Shown here: in pieces, positions 41,201-50,800 of the stretch
Layout of the letters: the number at the start of each line of letters is the position of its first letter
Position numbering within the stretch: position 1 is the first letter of the stretch
Assembly: GCF_932526225.1 (NCBI RefSeq)
Contig: NC_064046.1
Location: 9,509,719 to 9,573,718, forward strand
DNA length: 64,000 bases
Reading direction: 5' to 3'
Source of the DNA: Nematostella vectensis
Lineage: Eukaryota > Cnidaria > Anthozoa > Actiniaria > Edwardsiidae
Position numbers and translations under genes: made by a program
Notes under the pieces: model-generated
The model's database searches: none
What the model was told of the DNA's origin: nothing
The model's input: the letters and a program-made list of their open reading frames with translations, nothing else

Positions 41201-44200
41201 AGCTAGGGTGCCCCATTTCATAGCTAGGGTGCCCCATTACGTAGCTTGGGTGCCCCATTACGTAGCTAAGGTGCCCCATTACGTAGCTAGGGTGCCCCAT
41301 TTCATAGCTAGGGTGCCCCATTTCATAGCTAGGGTGCCCCATTACGTAGCTAGGGTGACCCATTACATAGCTAGGGTGCCCCATTACGTAGCTAGGGTGC
41401 CCCATTACGTAGCTAGGGTGCCCCATTACAAAGCTAGGGTGCCCCATTACGTAGCTAGGGTGCCCCATTACGTAGCTTGGGTGCCCCATTACGTAGCTTG
41501 GGTGCCCCATTACGTAGCTAGGGTGCCCCATTACATAGCTAGGGTTCCCCATTACGTAGCTAGGGTGCCCCATTACATAGCTAGGGTGCCCCATTACGTA
41601 GCTAGGGTGCCCCATTTCATAGCTAGGGTGACCCATTACGTAGCTAGGGTGCCCCATTTCATAGCTAGGGTGACCCATTATGTAGCTAGGGTGCCCCATT
41701 TCATAGCTAGGGTGCCCCATTTTGTAGCTAGGGTGCCCCATTACGTAGCTAGGGTGACCCATTACGTAGCTAGGGTGCCCTATTACGTAGCTAGGGTGAC
41801 CCATTACGTAGCTAGGGTGCCCTATTTCATAGCTAGGGTGCCCCATTACATAGCTAGGGTGCCCCATTACGTAGCTAGGGTGCCCCATTACGTAGCTAGG
41901 GTGCCACATTACGTAGCTAGGGTGCCCCATTACGTAGCTTGGGTGACCCATTACGTAGCTAGGGTGACCCATTACGTAGCTAGGGTGACCCATTACGTAG
42001 CTAGGGTGCCCCATTACGTAGCCAGGGTGACCCATTCGGTAGCTAGATTGCCCCATTACATAGCTAGGGTGCCCCATTACGTAGCTTGGGTGACCCATTA
42101 CGTAGCTAGGGTGCCCCATTACGTAGCTAGGGTGCCCCATTTCATAGCTAGGGTGCCCCATTTCATAGCTAGGGTGACCCATTACGTAGCTAGGGTGACC
42201 CATTACGTAGCTAGGGTGCCCCATTTCATAGCTAGGGTGCCCCATTACATAGCTTGGGTGCCCCATTACGTAGCTAGGGTGACCTATTACGTAGCTAGGG
42301 TGACCTATTCGGTAGCTAGGGTGCCCCATTACGTAGCTAGGGTGCCCCATTACGTAACTAGGGTGACCCATTACATAGCTAGGGTGCCTTATTTCATAGC
42401 TAGGGTGCCCTATTACGTAGCTTGGGTGCCCCATTACGTAGCTTGGGTGCCCCATTACGTAGCTAGGGTGCCACATTACATTGCTAGGGTTCCCTATTAC
42501 GTAGCTAGGGTTCTCCATTACATATCTATTGTGACCCATTACGTAGCTAGGGTGACCCATTACGTAGCTAGGGTGACCCATTACGTAGCTAGGGTGACCC
42601 ATTACGTAGCTAGGGTGACCCATTACGTAGCTAGGGTGCCCCATTACATAGCTAGGGTGCCCCATTACGTAGCTAGTGTGCCCCATTACGTAGCTAGGGT
42701 GCCCCATTACGTAGCTAGGGTGCCCCATTACATATCTAGGGTGCCCCATTACGTAGGTAGGGTGCCCCATTACATAGCTAGGGTGCCCCATTACATAGCT
42801 AGGGTGCCCCATTACGTAGCTAGGGTGCCCCATTACGTAGCTAGGGTGCCCCATTACATAGCTAGGGTGCCTTATTACGTAGCTAGGGTGACCCATTACG
42901 TAGCTAGGGTGCCCCATTACATAGCTAGGGTGCCCCATTACGTAGGTAGGGTGCCCCATTACATAGCTAGGGTGCCCCATTACATAGCTAGGGTGCCCCA
43001 TTACGTAGCTAGGGTGCCCCATTACGTAGCTTGGGTGACCCATTACGTAGCTAGGGTGCCCCATTTCATAGCTAGGGTGCCCCATTTCATAGCTAAGGTG
43101 CCCCATTACGTAGCTAGGGTGACCCATTACGTAGCTAGGGTGCCCCATTTCATAGCTAGGGTGCCCCATTTCATAGCTAGGGTGTCCCATTACATAGCTA
43201 GGGTGCCCCATTACGTAGCTAGGGTGCCCCATTTCATAGCTAGGGTGCCCCATTACGTAGCTTGGGTGCCCCATTACGTAGCTAGGGTGCCCCATTTCAT
43301 AGCTAGGGTGCACTGTTAGGTAGCTACAGTAGCTAGGGTGCCCAAACGAGAAGGATGGCATTAGTCATGTGCAAGATTTCTTAGTTTAACGGTTGCATGA
43401 ATGTTTCGTTCTTTCTTAGCGTACGACACACTAACGATCATCATACAACTGCTCGGACGTTTCTTTGTTGTCCTCTCAATGACGTCATTGGGTGTATATT
43501 CCATCGAACTGTTTCCAACATCTGCAAGGTAATAAAGCATTCAGCTTCCTCTCCCTTGTATATGATTTATAACACTTGAGCTAGACTTTATCATGTTGAG
43601 CTAGTGCTAAGTTTGAGCCCGTTGTTTGCCGTAACGGTTGACACATTCATTAGCAATATTATAATCTAAGGTGGCTGCCAATTAACAAATTTGTCTTTGA
43701 TTAATTGTAATAATATTTCAAGCTTGCTTCGTAGAATGGCGAGTGCAGGCCTTCTGAAATTACGCGCTTGTGCGAAAGCGCCTAATTAGGCTTTCTCCGC
43801 GTAATCCACAGATTTCCGCGTAATCCCGCGTAATTTGGCTAAATTTTGAAAGACAAAACATTTAAGTGCACAGCTGATGTGTTCTTTTAGGGTTCTTACC
43901 TCTATTTCTCGTAAAAAAAAAGATATTCTTCGTAAGAGTGCGATATTTCGAACTGAATTTCGAAAACTAATAAAATGACTAGGCGTTCTTTGCTAAACCG
44001 CGAAGGCCTATGACTTTAAAACTCGCCTAAGATATTTTTGCGCAAAAATAAACCTTTTCAAGTTATTTCGTGCTTTCCTTCGGTACAAAATGCAGTTTGG
44101 GCGTAACAGTTGATATTCCGTGTAATTTAGCGCATAATTCAGTAAAGAATCCCGAATTTTGATTTTTAAAGAAAAATCAGGGGCTCATAAGTAGGGGCAA

Positions 44201-46887
44201 TCATCTGTATTATATTAGTCTCACGGCGTTTCCGAGGATCAGGCAATTTTTAGACGCGCGCGAGAGTGACGTGAGGCTGCACACGCAAATTACAGTTAGG
44301 AAGAATATTTTTTATCCATCATTCGTCGGTTTTGTTTGTTTACAAAAAAAAAAATGCAAGCTAGAATTCAAAGTCGTAGGTAAGGTTGGATTCATATAAA
44401 AGAAGACAGCAACAAAAGTCAAAGTACCGAAGAGAGAACATAGCTATTTGTCTGAGACTGCGCGTGCAGTTGAGCTCAGCCAAAACGTCAACACAAAGGT
44501 TGAATCTGATTGGCTCATCCGTGCGTCTAAAAATAGCCTGATCCTAGGAAACGCCGTGACACCTAAATAGTACCAGAATGTGAGGAAGTTGATTGCCCCT
44601 ACTTATGAGCCCCTGGAAAAATGTATTGCAAAATCCCGCGTAATTTAGCGCGTAATGATTGATTTTCTGCGTAATTTAGCAAAGAATCCCGCGTAATTTT
44701 GAGTTTTTTTTCTGTGTAATTCCAGAATTCCTGCTAGGGGTGGATCGAGCTTTTTGCCTATGGAGGGGTTTCACCCACAGGTTTCCGTGATGTCTCTCTT
44801 CTTGTGACTCTTTCTGTGTTTTTACTGTATTTCTATGACGTCACACTTCACTTGGCAGGCCAAGGGGGGGGGGGGGGGGGGGTTAAACCCCCTAAACCCT
44901 CCCCCTAGATCCGCTACTGGGCTGTACAAGTCTGGCCACTACGAAGGCTTGATTTTCACTAAGCGGTTTTGCTGTTCTCACCCTCCCCTCCATGATCATA
45001 GGTGTAGTGCGCTCGGTCTGGTGACGTCATTCAGTTTTCTTGGCGCCGCCATATCACCGCTATTCATGTCACTGCAGTCCCTGAATCCCATGGTTCCCTT
45101 GGCGATGCTCGGCTCAGTCTCCCTCTTTGCCGGCGTGCTGATACGAGTGATGTTACCTGAGACAAAGGGGGCAATGACATCAGGTAAACCATCTGTACAC
45201 ATCAGCTGTGATGAAACTCAAATACTATGGTAAACATGGGAAACTGAGAAAAGGGGTCCATAGCATCTGGTAAACCATTTGTAGACATCAGCTGTGATGA
45301 AACTCATATACTATGGTAAACATGGGAAACTGAGAAAAGGGGTCCATAGCATGTGGTAAACCATTTGTAGACATCAGCTGTGATGAAACTCATATACTTT
45401 TGGAAACATGGGAAACTGAGAAAAGGGGTCCATAGCATCAGGTAAACCATCTGTAGACTACAGCTGTGATAAAGCTAAAAAACTATGGGAAGCATTTAAC
45501 GTAGGGCTAAAAGTTCTGTTTTCAAAACACAATTCTGTTTTCACGATGCTATTATTACTGCATGTCTGTTTTCACGATCTGTTGACACATTTCTATTTTC
45601 ACGATCTTTTGACATATTTCTATTCTCACGATCTGTTGACACATTTCTATTCTCACGATCTTTTGACATATTTCTATTCTCACTATCTGTTGACACATTT
45701 CTATTCTCACGATCTTTTGACCCATTTCTATTTTCACGATCTTTTGACATATTTCTATTCTCACGATCTGTTGACACATTTCTATTCTCACGATCTTTTG
45801 ACATATTTCTATTCTCACTATCTGTTGACACATTTCTATTCTCACGATCTTTTGACACATTTCTATTCTTACGATCTGTTGACACATTTCTATTCTTACG
45901 ATCTGTTGACACATTTCTATTCTCACGATCTTTTGACACATTTCTATTCTCACGATCTTTTGACACATTTCTATTCTCACGATCTTTTGACACATTTCTA
46001 TTCTCACGATCTTTTGACACATTTCTATTCTCACGATCTTTTGACACATTTCTATTCTCACGATCTTTTGACACATTTCTATTCTCACGATCTTTTGACA
46101 CATTTCTATTCTCACGATTTTTTTACACATTTCTATTCTCACGATCTTTTGACACATTTCTATTCTCACGATCTTTTGACGCATTTCTATTCTCACGATC
46201 TGTTGACACATTTCTATTCTCACGATCTGTTGACACATTTCTATTCTCACGATCTTTTGACACATTTCTATTCTCACGATCTTTTGACACATTTCTATTC
46301 TCACGATCTGTTGACACATTTCTATTCTCACGATATTTTGACACATTTCTATTCTCACGATCTTTTGACACATTTCTATTCTCACGATCTTTTGACACAT
46401 TACTGTTTTCACGATCTTTTGACACATTTCTATTCTCACGATCTTTTGACCCATTTCTATTTTCACGATCTTTTGACGCATTTCTATTCTCACGATCTGT
46501 TGACACATTTCTATTCTCACGATCTGTTGACACATTTCTATTCTCACGATCTTTTGACACATTTCTATTCTCACGATATTTTGACACATTCCTATTCTCA
46601 CGATTTTTTGACACATTTCTATTCTCACGATCTTTTGTTACATTTCTGTTTTATTCACGATCTTTTGTTTTCATGATGCTAATTGTGTAGAGACACTCGA
46701 AGACACGGTCGTCGGAAGAAGGACATTTAATAAGCCATGGAGCCCCAAGGTGCGATGGGCGCGGACTGAGCGACGTGACGAATCAGGGACAGAGGAGGAG
46801 GTGTGTCCGGGCCGGGGGACCGACCAACTGGACACCACATCTTACAGCGACAGCATAGATGAGTACAAAGTATGTGAAAAATTTTAG
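32103..46887 (+). CDS. SLC22-type organic ion transporter (MFS), ten exons
   Basis: Exons: 32103-32280, 32703-32779, 33823-34042, 34425-34623, 34737-34964, 35410-35544, 36191-36285, 43420-43528, 45002-45183, 46691-46869. All phases agree. With read-through of the last GT to a stop (VCEKF*, TAG at 46885-46887) the protein is 539 residues, typical for SLC22. It shows helix 1 near residues 22-42, the MFS loop LGLLADKFGRRK, the SLC22 signature IPESPRWVYLK before the large inner loop, SIELFPTSAR after helix 10, and LPETKGAMTSETLEDTV at the C terminus. The first extracellular loop is short for the family. It moves organic ions across the plasma membrane; substrate unknown. The ATG at 32103 has a second in-frame Met 7 codons on. 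If the gtatgt at 46870 is used as a donor, the protein could continue into the TLDc gene downstream. An ATTAAA at 46957 favours termination. Confidence 0.82.
32703..32779 (+). CDS. Transporter exon 2
   Basis: The acceptor is ctacttacag; the donor is GAG|gtacca. It encodes the short extracellular loop CFHTEIWIPNNHSADLPTR TTFKE, where TTFKEVDF (with exon 3) takes the place of the family's STVVSEWDL. Confidence 0.75.
32780..33822 (+). other. Transporter intron 2, no further gene
   Basis: AT-rich intron. Two ETS-like words, acacttccggttt and tcacttccggttg, stand about 25 bp apart near 33090-33122. An open stretch at 33287-33475 is not used, because exon 2 joins exon 3 directly in phase 0. Confidence 0.6.
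33823..34042 (+). CDS. Transporter exon 3
   Basis: The acceptor is cctcttccag; the donor is TCCG|gtaagt, phase 0 to 1. It encodes helices 2 and 3 with the MFS motif LADKFGRRK and most of helix 4. Confidence 0.88.
34090..34357. mobile_element. 268-bp MITE, CAGGGGCGGCAGA termini
   Basis: The left end caggggcggcaga and the right end tctgccacccctg are inverted repeats with one mismatch. The interior has a purine-rich left half and ggggggtagccccc-type right half. It lies in a transporter intron. No target duplication is obvious. Confidence 0.7.
34425..34623 (+). CDS. Transporter exon 4
   Basis: The acceptor is atgttttgcag; the donor is TACAA|gtatgt, phase 1 to 2. It encodes helices 4 to 6, including EYVNPGRRPLVLA. 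Confidence 0.88.
34737..34964 (+). CDS. Transporter exon 5: IPESPRW and inner loop
   Basis: The acceptor is atatttttcag; the donor is AGCTG|gtaagt, phase 2 in and out. It holds the SLC22 hallmark IPESPRWVYLK and the large cytosolic loop. Confidence 0.88.
34965..35409 (+). other. Transporter intron 5
   Basis: It contains a short direct repeat (tttttctattgcctaaatgtg twice near 34975-35040), a T run followed by a G run at 35280-35303, and a lone MITE end ctcgtacccaggattttt at 35223. Confidence 0.65.
35410..35544 (+). CDS. Transporter exon 6
   Basis: The acceptor is gttttccag; the donor is ACATG|gtttgt, phase 2 in and out. It encodes helix 7 and the NFYINYSIRELINLPSF loop into helix 8. Confidence 0.85.
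35700..36030. mobile_element. Interspersed repeat with three 52-bp units
   Basis: Three tandem copies of aatgcaacaagacacatttt cattgtgtgaatgag are at 35735-35890. The flanks share gctgacgccaagcgt and cctctactaacacatg with the region 51040-51245, so both are copies of one dispersed element. Confidence 0.68.
36191..36285 (+). CDS. Transporter exon 7
   Basis: The acceptor is tgcgtttcag; the donor is CACAG|gtgtgt, phase 2 to 1. It encodes CVGRRFTTLISMVLSGVLCVIF, the second-half counterpart of the GRR motif. Confidence 0.85.
36500..43345. repeat. 21-bp satellite, about 310 copies, with 1.58-kb higher-order repeat
   Basis: The unit is tagctagggtgccccattac g, with frequent acata/ttcata for acgta and gaccc for gcccc. 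The left edge (36500-36720) is degenerate. Because 21 is a multiple of three, both strands stay open for hundreds of codons (VARVPHY repeats on plus, MGHPSYV on minus). A one-base insertion ggggtgaccc recurs 1576 bp apart (about 39435 and 41011) with matching flanking variant order, which shows block duplication. The array occupies nearly all of transporter intron 7. Confidence 0.97.
43420..43528 (+). CDS. Transporter exon 8
   Basis: The acceptor is cgttctttcttag; the donor is GCAAG|gtaata, phase 1 to 2. It encodes LTIIIQLLGRFFVVLSMTS and YSIELFPTSAR. It is the first exon after the satellite and was too short to stand out alone. Confidence 0.87.
43529..45001 (+). other. Transporter intron 8 with a MITE and gcgtaat-rich flanks
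   Basis: Words such as ccgcgtaatttagcg recur at 43790-43830 and 44630-44700, on both sides of the MITE at 44178-44615, suggesting that the MITE inserted into an older repeat. A G run of about 18 lies at 44866-44882. A MITE end cctagatccgctactg is at 44903. Confidence 0.65.
44178..44615. mobile_element. 438-bp MITE with long inverted ends and 7-bp target duplication
   Basis: It begins CAGGGGCTCATAAGTAGGGG and ends with the exact inverse of that word. Imperfect inverted similarity continues about 100 bp inward (cacggcgtttcc, gatcaggc, tttttagacgc on the left; counterparts on the right). GAAAAAT flanks both ends (44171-44177 and 44616-44622). The ends are hAT-like. No ORF is present. Confidence 0.88.
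45002..45183 (+). CDS. Transporter exon 9
   Basis: The acceptor is catgatcatag; the donor is CATCAG|gtaaac, phase 2 to 1. It encodes helices 11 and 12 and LPETKGAMTS. Its end and donor seed the next repeat. Confidence 0.88.
45175..45475 (+). repeat. 86-bp array of the exon 9 end plus donor
   Basis: The donor gtaaaccat stands at 45184 and recurs at 45270, 45356 and 45442, each after atagcatctg, atagcatgtg or atagcatcag, matching the exon end atgacatcag. The rest of the unit is agacatcagctgtgatgaaa and ctgagaaaaggggtcc. Confidence 0.9.
45545..46675. repeat. 27-bp minisatellite
   Basis: About 40 copies of acacatttctattctcacga tcttttg, with tctgttg and ttttcac variants. Being a multiple of three it keeps ORFs open in several frames on both strands (FYSHDLLTH, SKDRENRNV, MCQKIVRIE), none of them genes. 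Confidence 0.95.
46691..46869 (+). CDS. Transporter exon 10 (C-terminal tail)
   Basis: The acceptor is taattgtgtag. It joins exon 9 in phase 1 to give SETLEDTVVGRR, the usual SLC22 tail start, then a charged tail to SIDEYK. It is followed by gtatgtgaaaaattttag, which is either a donor or the last five codons and stop. Confidence 0.85.
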
Positions 46888-47371
46888 TCTGTCAGATTTC
46901 ACTAATGGTACTATAAGCGTCTCCAAAATATTATTACGCTATTATAACGCGCGACTATTAAAAAACGTGCCGAAAGTACCCCGAGTGTAGGCGTTTTTTT
47001 TCTTCAAAATTTGGAGAGCTTTAAAGGGAACAAGAAAAGGGTCTGACACTCCGAGTGGTATAAAACATACTTTGATTGAGCGATCACTCGCGACTACCGA
47101 CTGGTACTTAACCGGTTGTGATCGCCAACGAACTATACCCAACTGTTACCGAGTCTGCTCCGAGTGGTATTTAAATCTACTTCAAGTGATCCTTGCGATT
47201 ACTCGCCACTACAAATTGGTTCTTAACCGGTTGTGATCGGCAACGAACTATATCCGACTGTTACCGAATCTTCTCCGAGTTTTACCGAGCTACACCTGAC
47301 AAACCCCAAGGGTAACGAGTCTATTGTGATCGTATTGAGCCACCATTGACTGGTCCAATCTTTTCTTTTAG
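46888..47371 (+). other. Gap between transporter and TLDc gene
   Basis: An ATTAAA lies at 46957. A degenerate direct repeat of about 125 bp is present: gagtggtat..., cgcgactacc/cgccactaca, ttaaccggttgtgatcg and aacgaactata each occur twice. It could hold a promoter or simply be an intron. Confidence 0.5.
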
Positions 47372-47645
47372 GATTTACGTAAAAGCTGGGAAGTGTCTTT
47401 TGATCGCGCCTCGAGAACCTCGAAATGGGAGGTAAGCAACTTTCCAGTGGGTATGCCATTAATCAGTATATCAGTACCTCGTGGGTTCCGATAATACAAC
47501 CCAAGGCCGTGTCGTTTATGTTTGCGTTCTCCAGAGCCCAAGAGGAGAAGCACATTTAACAATATCAACAACAATATATCTGTATCGTCTCTAAACGACT
47601 CTCTTCATCTTAACAGTGGCTGTCCTATGAAGATGCAAATCGAAG
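47372..47645 (+). CDS. Two candidate exons linking transporter and TLDc gene
   Basis: Exon a is 47372-47431 (acceptor cttttcttttag, donor GAG|gtaagc), encoding DLRKSWEVSFDRASRTSKWE in phase 0. Exon b is about 47537-47645, needing an unusual ccagag acceptor, encoding PKRRSTFNNINNN and SVSSLNDSLHLNSG. Both are hydrophilic and match no family I know. The join from b to the next exon is not in phase with any strong donor I can see. They may be 5' exons of the TLDc gene, linkers of a fusion, or not coding. Confidence 0.35.
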
Positions 47646-47880
47646 GTCAGTATTCGAAAGATGTGAAGGAGATCGTGTTTCGATATTTATCAATAAGAGC
47701 ATACTTGATCCCAGGTAACTTCATGCACATCATACGAGTAGGCCCACAGCCAGGAATACAGGAATTTGAGCAACTGGGAAATGGGGGGGGGGGGGGATTT
47801 AGCAATTTTGCGGGCTATTTTCGCTTAAGCCTGCTAACAATTTTTTTTTCTACTAACTCGCGTATGTGAGCATATTTTCC

Positions 47881-50800
47881 ATGATGCTTTGCAGTTTGCC
47901 ATCACTTGATATTGAGCTGAGTTTGCATGATGAATCACATCTACTTGACGACGACGACCATGAAAAGGCGAGTAGCCCTCGGCAGAGGAAGGTTGGGAAT
48001 AGAAAAACTCGGCAGAGGAAGGTTGGGGATAGTAACAATCGGCAGAGGGAGGTTGGGGATAGTAGCACTCGGCAGTGGAAGGTTGGGGATAGTAACACTC
48101 GGCAGAGGGAGTTTGGGGATAGTAGCACTCGGCAGAGGAAGGTTGGGGATAATAACACTCGGCAGAGGGAGTTTGGGGATAGTAGCACTCGGCAGAGGAA
48201 GGTTGGGATAATAACACTCGGCAGAGGGAGGTTGGGGATAGTAGCACTCGGCAGAGGAAGGTTGGGGATAGTCGCACTCAGCAGAGGAAGGTTGGGGATA
48301 GTAGCACTCGGCAGAAGAAGGTTGGGGATAGTCGCACTCAGCAAAGGGAGGTTGGGGATAGTCGCACTCGGCAGAGGAAGGTTGGGGATAGTCGCACTCG
48401 GCAGAGGAAGGTTGGGGATAGAAGAACTCGACAGATGAAGGTTGGGGGTAATAACACTCGGCAGAGGGAGGTTGGGGATAGTCGCACTCGGCAGAGGAAG
48501 GTTGGGGATAGTCGCACTCAGCAAAGGGAGGTTGGGGATTGTCGCACTCGGCAGAGGAAGGTTGGGAATAGAAGCCCTCGGCAGAGGGAGGTTGGGGATA
48601 ATAACAATCGGTAGAGGAAGGTGGGGGATAGAAGCACTCGGCAGAGGAAGGTTGGGGATAGAAGCACTCGGCAGAGGAAGGTTGGGGATAGTCGCACTCG
48701 GCAAAGGGAGGTCGGCAGAGGGAGCCTGGGAAAGAGGTAATTGCCGAAGGGAGGGTGGGATATTAGTCCTTGCCTGAGGGATCATCAATAACGTTAGATA
48801 TTGAGTTTCACTTGGGCTGCGTTAAAGGCCATAACTCTATAATTCTTACATTATACCAAGCGCATAACCACCAAGGTCCTTGAAGCTCCCTTCTCTTCTC
48901 TGATAGCGGGTTGGCAAGTAAATCGAGGCCCAGAGAAAATTCATAATGTAGCTTAACGCGAAACCAGATAATCCAGGATTTCTTGGCTACTTTCATCCAT
49001 GCTGTAGTGTGTGTTGGTATTATTGACACAAGAACGCACAACTGAGTAACTATGATTTCTGCTTTAGCTGTCTGAGTTCGTCCCTGGGAACGCCTGGATT
49101 CTACTGTACAGCACGTTCACCCACGGAATCAGCCTCAAGACTCTGTACTACCGACTGCAAGACGTGCAGACTCCTATCATGCTAGTGATTAAAGATAGCC
49201 AAGGATATGTAAGTCCACTTGAAGATCTAAAGATATATTCATCCCACTCCTTACAAACTGAATACGAGATGTCAGAAACCTATTAGGCTTGCTAGTAGAC
49301 AGCAAAAGATATTGTTAGTGATTAAAGTAGCAAAGGATATGTAAGTCCACTTGATGATCTAAAGATGTATTCATCCCACTCCTTACAAACTGAATACAAG
49401 ATGTCAGAAACCTATTAGGCTTGCTAGTAGACAGCAAAAGATATTGAAGATATTGTTAGTGATTAAAGTAGCAAAGGATATAAAAGTCCACTTGACGACC
49501 TAAAGATTTGTTCATCCCACTCCTTACAAACTGAATACAAGATTTCAGAAACCTTTTAAGTAGACAGCAAAAGATATTGAAGTTGCCGACCTTAGTCCAG
49601 CCTACTCCCTTGTGCCCCACTCTTGTTAGTGATTAAAGATAGCAAAGGTTATGTAAGTCCACTTAACGATCTAAAGATGTGTTCATCCCACTCCTTACAA
49701 ACTGAATACAGGATTTCAGAAACCTATTTAGTAGACAGCAAAAGATATTGAAGTTGCCGACCTTAGTCAAGCCTACTCCCTTGTGCCCCACTCTTGTTAG
49801 TTATTAAAGATAGCAAAGGTTATGTAAGTCCACTTGACGATTTTAGAGATGTATTCGTCCCACTCCTTGCAAACTGAATACAAGTTGTCAGAAACCTATT
49901 TAGTAGACAGCAAAAGATATGGAAACTGCCAACCTTAGTCCAGCCTACTCCTTTGTGCCCCACCCTTGTTGGTGATTAAATATAGCAAATATGTAAGTCC
50001 ACTTGACGACCTATGCATCTGCAGGTCTATCCCCTTCCTTCCAAACTAAATAAAAGATGTCAGAAACCTTCTTAGCTATGATAGACAGCAAATGATGTGG
50101 ACTTTCCTCATTCGTACCACATCCCTAGTTCCCCACCCTTACCCCCTTTACTCACGTAGCATGCTAGTTAGTCTATATGGCCCCTCTTAGCCCACCCGAA
50201 TAAAGTCATTACTCGTTAGTGGTCATATTGATCGAATAATGTGTGAGCTAATAGAACTGTACTCTACAAGTCTCAATAAGTCAGCAGCCTTTGTAAGAAA
50301 GAGTAAAAACGTCCTGAAATACTAAGAGCTCTCCTATGAGGGCTCACTGTGCACGATTCCCATCATGCTAACAGACAGCAAAGAACCTTGAGTGTACCTC
50401 CACTCATTACGCCCTTTCCTTATGGATCTTATGCTGCATTCACACCAAAACCATGTTTAGTTAAACAAGGTTTTTCTTTGCCTTATAACTTGCCAAGCTT
50501 CTCGTTGTGTTGAATTCTTACTAGCTCAATGATCACTTAATAACATGTACAGCACAGTCTATTCAGTTTTGTTCTTGGTTCTGTCCACTCCTGGGATATT
50601 GGGATTTGAACCAGTTTAATCAAACCACCTTTAAACTGGTTTATGTGTTGGTGTGGATGCGGTATTAGTGTCCAGTAGCGAATCTAACCATATTTTTGGG
50701 TGAAGTGATCCGCTACTGAGTGAGTGTACCGCTCATGACATTCCACTATCACCGCCCCCATATAGGGACGTAGTTAAGACTCCCAGCCTCGTACATACAA

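Noticed and set aside
45546-46676. 376-residue FYSHDLLTH-repeat ORF and minus-strand counterparts
   Set aside because: Translations of a 27-bp minisatellite; open in several frames on both strands.
47853-48788. 311-residue Pro/Leu/Ser repeat ORF
   Set aside because: Translation of the 30-bp minisatellite on the strand opposite to the TLDc gene.
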